Below are positions 22,984 through 27,110 of a stretch of DNA of 27,110 nucleotides, piece after piece. The position numbers and the translations under genes were made by a program. Source of the stretch: CAYFUT01 sp964346395 (GTDB lineage Bacteria; Bacillota; Halanaerobiia; Halobacteroidales; Halobacteroidaceae); contig CAYFUT010000034.1 of NCBI GenBank assembly GCA_964346395.1, forward strand, positions 1 to 27,110, written 5' to 3'. Each line of letters starts with the position of its first letter. The first letter of the stretch is position 1. The notes beneath the pieces were generated by a model. That model had not been told where the DNA came from. It worked only from the letters and a program-made list of their open reading frames with translations, and searched no databases.

Positions 22984-24354
22984 TTAGCTTAAGATTTCGC
23001 GAGCAATAACTACTCCTGAAACCGAGGCCTGAATCAAGCCCCGAGTAATCCCCGCTCCATCACCAGCCACATACAAATCATCTATTTTAGTTTCTAAATT
23101 ATCCTTAACCTGCAGCCGAGAAGAATAAAATTTAACCTCTACTCCGTATAATAAAGTATGACGGGAATAAACTCCCGGACAGACCTTATCTAAAGCCTGT
23201 AGCATTTCGTCAATCGCCATCAAATGACGATACGGTAAGACTAAACTCAAGTCCCCCGGGGTCGCACTTTTTAACGTCGGCTCTACTATACTGCGCTCAA
23301 TCCGCTCAGTAGTTGACCGTCGACCGTCGCAGAAATCACCCAACCGCTGGACTAAGACCCCACCGCCCAGCAAATTAGCCAATTTAGCTATATCACGACC
23401 ATACGCAATAGGTTCCTTGAACGGTTCGGTAAAAGTTTTACTGACCAGTAAAGCAAAATTAGTATTTTGCGTTTTCCTCGTGGCATGACTATGGCCGTTA
23501 ACAGTAATTAAACCATTATTATTTTCGCTAACCACTTCTCCTTCGGGACACATACAAAAAGTTCTTACCCGATCATCGAAAGTAGGAGAGTGATAAATAA
23601 ATTTTGACTCATATACTTTATCAGTTAAATCTTTCATCACTGCCACTGGCAATTCTACTCTTACCCCAATATCAACGGGGTTCAAGGCAGTCTTGATTCC
23701 CAGGCGATCTGCTTCTTTTGCCATCCAATCCGAATTCTCCCGCCCGGGAGCTACTACTACCTTGGCAGCCTCAATCACCTCGCCCGCTTCCGTTCTAACT
23801 CCTGTTACCTCTTCACCTTCAGTTAAAATCTGGGCTACTTTAACTCCCGTTTTAACTGTCACCCCTTCGGCTACTAAGCGTTCTTTTAAATTAGTCAATA
23901 CAGTACGGCTGTAACCAGTTCCTAAATGTCTAATCCGGGAAGGTATAAATTCTAGTTCTGCCCGGGCTGCTTCATGACTGATCTTTTCGCTTACTTCACT
24001 GGTAGCCCCATAAGTTTCAGCAGGAGCTCCAAACTCACAATATAGATCATCTACATAAGCAATCAATTCCTCCAGTTTATCTTCGCCGATATAATCAGCT
24101 AAATTGCCGCCTACCTGACTAGATAAAGTCAACTTTCCATCACTATAAGCGCCAGCACCACCCCAACCACAAACTACTGAACAATTATCACATTCTACAC
24201 AGTCGATAGCATCCTCTTTCATCGGACAATGGCGCTGGTCAATATCTCTCCCTTTTTCCAAAATTAAAACATCTAAATCACTATTACCGACTAATTCTAA
24301 GGCACTAAAAATTCCAGCCGGCCCTGCTCCCACAATAACAATATCATAATCCAC
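22984..24354 (-). CDS. FAD-dependent dehydrogenase, COG2509 type
   Basis: Predicted cytosolic NAD(P)/FAD-dependent oxidoreductase of unknown substrate. GTG start at 24354; 456 residues. Rossmann FAD motif GAGPAG at 9-14, ILEKG near 31-35, and the C-terminal FAD segment LYVAGDGAGITRGLIQASVSG. A cysteine cluster C43, C52, C55, C58, C62 lies just before GWGGAGAYSDGK, as is usual in this family, where its role is not established; an iron-sulfur or zinc site is possible. Its ribosome site AAGGAG is sequestered in a 19-bp stem formed with the 3' end of prsW (see 24369-24457), suggesting it is translated only when prsW is. Related to, but not the same as, geranylgeranyl reductase and fumarate reductase flavoproteins. 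Confidence 0.82.
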   Translation of the reverse strand: MDYDIVIVGAGPAGIFSALELVGNSDLDVLILEKGRDIDQRHCPMKEDAIDCVECDNCSVVCGWGGAGAYSDGKLTLSSQVGGNLADYIGEDKLEELIAYVDDLYCEFGAPAETYGATSEVSEKISHEAARAELEFIPSRIRHLGTGYSRTVLTNLKERLVAEGVTVKTGVKVAQILTEGEEVTGVRTEAGEVIEAAKVVVAPGRENSDWMAKEADRLGIKTALNPVDIGVRVELPVAVMKDLTDKVYESKFIYHSPTFDDRVRTFCMCPEGEVVSENNNGLITVNGHSHATRKTQNTNFALLVSKTFTEPFKEPIAYGRDIAKLANLLGGGVLVQRLGDFCDGRRSTTERIERSIVEPTLKSATPGDLSLVLPYRHLMAIDEMLQALDKVCPGVYSRHTLLYGVEVKFYSSRLQVKDNLETKIDDLYVAGDGAGITRGLIQASVSGVVIAREILS

Positions 24355-24363
24355 ACTACATCA

Positions 24364-24457
24364 GCTCCTTCAACAAGATTAAGAAAACTAGCCGCAAACC
24401 CACTACAAATACTACCAAAATAAACTCCAGCCGTCAACTTAATCTTGTTGAAAAGGA
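24364..24457 (-). promoter_or_regulatory. Long stem joining the prsW stop to the downstream ribosome site
   Basis: Positions 24369-24383 and 24438-24452 are perfect 15-nt inverted copies (TTCAACAAGATTAAG and complement). After a 2-nt bulge the stem continues with CTCC/GGAG. In minus-strand RNA the 5' arm holds the prsW stop codon and the 3' arm holds the AAGGAG of the next gene. No U run follows, so this is not a terminator; translational coupling fits best. Confidence 0.7.
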
Positions 24458-25107
24458 GATAAGGCAAGCGCAGAATTAATTAACCGACCTAAATATAAAT
24501 AAAAGCCGGCTACTATTAAATAGACAAAAACCAGAGGCACTAACTCTCCTAACACTAAAAAATCATATAATCCGTGAGCCAAAATTACCTGGAAAAGACC
24601 TTTTTTGATCCAAGCTCCCTCCGGCTCAAATTTAGCTCGTCCTAGATAATAACCCATAATTCCGGAAAAGGAGGCATGCAGCAGACTAGTAATCAAAGCC
24701 CGGGCAATTCCTACCCTTATGCCGAAAACAATCGAATACAAGAAGTTTTCCAGCGTAGCAAACCCTAATCCCGCTGACACAGAATAAATTATCCCGTCCA
24801 TAACTTCATTAAATTCTTCTGACCGATAAATTGTATACCTAATAACCGCAAACTTGGCTACCTCTTCTGTAATCCCAATGATTACTACACTTAAAAATAA
24901 TAGAGTAACCAAATTAGGCGGCTCAGCAATTAAATTACTGAAGGGAAACTCAATAATCCCCACTGGAATAATTGCTAGGGCACCATAAAAGAAAGCTAGC
25001 AAAACAAGGCGTGTGGGCTCCGGTTCGTACTTATCCTTTTTATAGAAAAAATATAACCAGGCTAATCCAGGCAATATGGAAACAGCAAATAATTTAAAAA
25101 GCTCCAT
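24439..25107 (-). CDS. prsW: PrsW-family intramembrane protease
   Basis: Multi-pass membrane protein of the PrsW family (CPBP-like glutamic proteases). In Bacillus PrsW makes the first cut in the anti-sigma factor RsiW under envelope stress; the target here is unknown. Start at 25107 after AGGAGG gives 222 residues; nine extra codons upstream lack a site. Several hydrophobic segments (5-21, 34-60, 66-80, 105-155, 170-208). Signature residues: E81, E82 and K85 in TEEVAKF, LENFLY with E120, H144 in LLHASFSG and H178 in AHGLYDF. No sigma or anti-sigma gene is in the window. The last codons form half of the long inverted repeat that covers the next gene's ribosome site. Confidence 0.9.
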   Translation of the reverse strand: MELFKLFAVSILPGLAWLYFFYKKDKYEPEPTRLVLLAFFYGALAIIPVGIIEFPFSNLIAEPPNLVTLLFLSVVIIGITEEVAKFAVIRYTIYRSEEFNEVMDGIIYSVSAGLGFATLENFLYSIVFGIRVGIARALITSLLHASFSGIMGYYLGRAKFEPEGAWIKKGLFQVILAHGLYDFLVLGELVPLVFVYLIVAGFYLYLGRLINSALALSPFQQD

Positions 25108-25200
25108 GTTTAAGCCTCCTAAAGTGAAATTCACAAACCTTTTTATGCTTATTATACATTAAATTAAGGAGAACTATTCTTGGAAGATTAAATAAAAAGC

Positions 25201-25307
25201 TTAAGTTAACGCCAAAAAAGAACAAAGCCGCCTAACGGCGACTTTGCTTGAGTCTGAGGTTGAGATTGAGCCAATCATAAAATCAAATTTCATGTGCGTT
25301 AACTTAA
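25201..25307. repeat. Element D1: hexamer repeat bounded by 12-bp inverted repeats
   Basis: TTAAGTTAACGC (25201-25212) and its exact complement (25296-25307) enclose a terminator-like hairpin (25224-25245, CCGCC/GGCG) and a TGAG-hexamer tract ending GAGCCAATCATAAAATC. The enclosed tract matches copy C right arm read in reverse. The outline is that of a small, gene-less mobile or palindromic element. Confidence 0.6.
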
Positions 25308-25370
25308 TGTATATTTTTCCAATTTGTTTGTTTTTAATTGCTAATGCTCCACTCTAAATTACCAAAATTT

Positions 25371-25424
25371 GGTTTAAGTTAATGATTATAAATCAAATTT
25401 ATAAAAGTCATCCGCAAGTTAAGG
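25371..25424. repeat. Element D2, diverged unit
   Basis: GGTTTAAGTTAATGATTATA through AAAAGTCATCCGCAAGTTAAG aligns with 14096-14145 of copy B over about 50 nt with moderate divergence. It shows that the repeat unit extends beyond the hexamer tract. Confidence 0.5.
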
Positions 25425-25447
25425 ACAAGTATGACTCCCCGAACGAT

Positions 25448-25470
25448 AAAAAAGCGACCCAAGGGCTACT
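25448..25470 (-). terminator. Terminator of the tail-anchored protein gene
   Basis: AGCGACCC (25453-25460) and GGGCTACT (25463-25470) form a short stem with two wobbles; on the minus strand it is followed by TTTTTT. Located 10 nt after the stop codon. Confidence 0.6.
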
Positions 25471-25479
25471 CCCACACAA

Positions 25480-26571
25480 TCAGATTATTAAGAAAATGAC
25501 AATTAAGAAAATAACAATTAAACCTATGCCCCCAAACAGCAGAATAATATCCTGATCTAACTTAAAACCTAAATTTGCACTTTCCTCTGTTGGTACTGGT
25601 TCAGAATCATCAATTACCGTAATCTTTACTTCGGGATCAACAACCAAACTACCGTAAATATTTCGCTTAAATTTAACCAATACTCGATAGCGATCCAGCT
25701 CTTCATTATACTTAATTTCTTCGATAGTGCCCACTGCTGCCCCATTACGCCGCTCCAGTAAATCTCTAAGATCTTGACCTAAACTTCGTTTATCACTGAT
25801 ATTGACCAGTATTTTCTCTCCGGAATCTAATTGGCTTATACGCCGGCCGCGAATAGCTGAAATTATCGGCGTACACTTTAACTCAATCTGGGCATCCAAT
25901 CCTGATTCTTCTTCTGAAAATTCATTAATTCTATCTAAACCTTCCTCTGCTTCCGCAGCTTCAGTTTCTTCTTCCTCATCAACTGCAAATAACTCGGGAT
26001 AAATCTTTTCTAGTTCCCGCTGAGAAATTATTTCCTGTTCTAACTCAAATTTAATTGACTCCTGTTGAATATCTTCTAACTTTTCCTGGAAAATTAGCTT
26101 TATTGCTGCCAAATTATCGTTTTGAGCCTCAGTAAATATCTTACCTATTACATTCCGCGTCAAACTAGTACTTAATTTTTCTGCCATCTGTTTACTTCTA
26201 TAATTAGTCAATTGATTACGATAAAATTCAGCTACACTGCGTAAACTTGATTCAAGCCGAAATTCAAAGTTTTCATCTTTCTCCAATAAATCTAATCTCA
26301 CTAATTCCTGAGTTTCTTTATCAAAAATACAGCTCAATAAGCCATAAGTCTTATTTCTTCCACCGTAAGTAAATTTACCCTTAAGAAATAAATATTCCTT
26401 ATTTTTAGCTGTTTCCTGTAGCTGAGATTCTGCATCGGTTTGGCTTGTACTTTCCCTTCCAACTTGCTCAGCCTTTTCCGCCTCTGCCTCACCTTTAATT
26501 ATTTCCTCCATCTGCTCTTTAATTGCTTCCTCATTTTCTCTAATCTCTTCTTCATTTGCATTATCTGCCAT
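25480..26571 (-). CDS. Acidic tail-anchored protein, function unknown
   Basis: Not recognised. Start chosen at the ATG at 26571 (after AAGGTGA); a GTG at 26586 would add five residues. 363 residues. The first 55 are highly charged and probably disordered (EEEIRENEEAIKEQMEEI). Residues about 60-195 form a mixed domain (YLFLKGKFTYGGRNKTYGLL, later helical). Residues 205-235 are a second acidic linker, and about 240-325 a second beta-rich domain (CTPIISAIRGRRISQLDSGE, VGTIEEIKYN). The last 20 residues are a hydrophobic helix (LFGGIGLIVIFLIVIFLII) ending the protein, so it should be a C-tail-anchored membrane protein with its bulk in the cytosol. There is no signal peptide. Divergent from a small membrane protein gene at 26813. 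Confidence 0.8.
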   Translation of the reverse strand: MADNANEEEIRENEEAIKEQMEEIIKGEAEAEKAEQVGRESTSQTDAESQLQETAKNKEYLFLKGKFTYGGRNKTYGLLSCIFDKETQELVRLDLLEKDENFEFRLESSLRSVAEFYRNQLTNYRSKQMAEKLSTSLTRNVIGKIFTEAQNDNLAAIKLIFQEKLEDIQQESIKFELEQEIISQRELEKIYPELFAVDEEEETEAAEAEEGLDRINEFSEEESGLDAQIELKCTPIISAIRGRRISQLDSGEKILVNISDKRSLGQDLRDLLERRNGAAVGTIEEIKYNEELDRYRVLVKFKRNIYGSLVVDPEVKITVIDDSEPVPTEESANLGFKLDQDIILLFGGIGLIVIFLIVIFLII

Positions 26572-26698
26572 GGGGATCACCTTCACTTAATAAATTTTCA
26601 AACTCAGCCCTTATTTTCCTGACTATTGTATATTATTATACATCAAAACCATTTCTCCTTTTTAATAGTCCAAATTAAATTAAATTCGCAATTTAAAG

Positions 26699-26727
26699 TT
26701 TACTTATTTACCAAAATATCGTATAAT
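26699..26727 (+). promoter_or_regulatory. Sigma-A promoter of the small membrane protein gene
   Basis: TTTACT (26699-26704), 17-nt spacer, TATAAT (26722-26727). Leader of about 80 nt. Four of six and six of six consensus matches. Confidence 0.6.
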
Positions 26728-26812
26728 ATTAGTGAAATTATTATTAAAATTTAAAATAACTACATTATAAATAATCAGAATCTCTTAATATTTGAAAGGG
26801 AAGTGAAAAAAT

Positions 26813-27010
26813 ATGTCCAATTACTGGCCGCTAGTCATTGTCATTGCTCTAGCTTTAATCGGAATCATTCTTTATCTGCTGACTAAAAAGGATGATTCAA
26901 AATCTAACAGTAACTATCAGGATCAAGATTTTGAGAATTTTCTTAATGTTTTAAAAGAAGCAACTGATCAGCAGGATCCACAAGAACCGCTGGATAAAGA
27001 AAAGGAATGA
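26813..27010 (+). CDS. Small single-helix membrane protein, function unknown
   Basis: A 65-residue protein starting at ATG 26813 after GAAAGGGAAG. Residues 5-23 form one membrane helix (WPLVIVIALALIGIILYLL), followed by KKDD and a polar acidic tail of about 40 residues (FENFLNVLKEATDQQDPQEP). With the basic residues just after the helix, the tail should be cytosolic. No family is recognised; many diderm and monoderm Firmicutes encode such proteins. It has its own promoter and stands divergent from the tail-anchored protein gene. It ends 3 bp before the stop codon of a convergent gene. Confidence 0.65.
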   Translation: MSNYWPLVIVIALALIGIILYLLTKKDDSKSNSNYQDQDFENFLNVLKEATDQQDPQEPLDKEKE

Positions 27011-27013
27011 AAC

Positions 27014-27109
27014 TTAATCTCCTCGCTCAATAATTTTTATTTTGTCTAATCCGACTAATAATTTAATAACTGAAATTAAACTGGCTACCAAAACTACTAG
27101 CGGAACTAT
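27014..27109 (-). CDS. 3' end of a membrane-protein gene (partial, runs off the window)
   Basis: The minus strand is open from the window edge to a TAA at 27014-27016, 31 codons. The translation starts IVPLVVLVASLISVIKLLVG and ends LDKIKIIERGD. This is a membrane helix with a short charged tail, so it is probably the last helix of a membrane protein. Its stop lies only 3 bp from the stop of the convergent gene. Too little is visible to name it. Confidence 0.5.
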   Translation of the reverse strand: MVPLVVLVASLISVIKLLVGLDKIKIIERGD

Positions 27110-27110
27110 T

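Larger units (their letters stand above)
25108..25479. other. 372-bp intergenic region with two repeat units
   Basis: No gene is supported. It contains repeat element D1 with 12-bp terminal inverted repeats (25201-25307), a related unit D2 (25371-25424), a terminator for the tail-anchored protein gene (25448-25470) and the prsW ribosome site. No convincing prsW promoter was found. Confidence 0.65.

Overview
The window looks like a chromosomal segment of a low-GC, anaerobic Firmicute that has an outer membrane. The best guess is the Halanaerobiales (for example a member of the Halobacteroidaceae). Grounds: Firmicute-type Shine-Dalgarno sites and sigma-A promoters, gatCAB, AbrB, PrsW, family II pyrophosphatase and PcrA next to acidic protein compositions, plus a chaperone/usher-like gene set that only makes sense in a cell with an outer membrane. 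The genus is an inference. No tRNA, rRNA, CRISPR, transposase or phage gene was seen. Almost all genes are on the minus strand.

Layout. 1-4.5 kb: 23S rRNA uridine methyltransferase (RlmD/RlmCD family), a small two-helix membrane protein, then a divergent pair of NAD-type isocitrate dehydrogenase and citrate synthase. These two make 2-oxoglutarate precursors and share an intergenic region with a perfect sigma-A promoter and a 22-bp inverted repeat. 4.5-8 kb: gatC-gatA-gatB, the tRNA-dependent amidotransferase, behind a strong promoter; a palindromic repeat sits between gatA and gatB. 8.1-13.9 kb: the accessory highlight, a four-gene minus-strand operon encoding a two-domain secreted subunit, a secreted acidic pilin-like protein, a PapD-like periplasmic chaperone and a 1013-residue usher-like outer-membrane protein. 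It is preceded by a BTAD/SARP-type regulator gene (14.3-15.6 kb). 15.7-22 kb: ligA, a rubrerythrin-like diiron protein, manganese pyrophosphatase ppaC (interrupted only by a 100-N scaffold gap) and pcrA. 21.9-27.1 kb: a membrane-anchored thioredoxin-fold protein with an altered active site, abrB, a COG2509-type FAD dehydrogenase translationally linked to prsW, a tail-anchored acidic protein, a small membrane protein and the 3' end of another membrane gene.

How the parts fit. The core genes are housekeeping (RNA and DNA modification and repair, translation fidelity, central carbon, redox). The 8.1-15.6 kb block reads as a self-contained surface-fibre module: subunits exported by Sec, held by the chaperone, assembled through the usher-like barrel and probably switched by the BTAD regulator. 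Upstream of the operon are two TCGA-containing sites 11 bp apart, the spacing known for SARP operators.

Intergenic space carries two kinds of dispersed repeat: hexamer-periodic palindromic elements built on TGAGNT units (near 6.0, 14.1-14.3 and 25.2-25.4 kb) and heptamer-periodic AATTGTC-like tracts (near 0.1, 7.95 and 19.55-19.7 kb). The 100-N gap at 18519-18618 is flanked by an exact 55-nt duplication and is very probably an assembly artefact.
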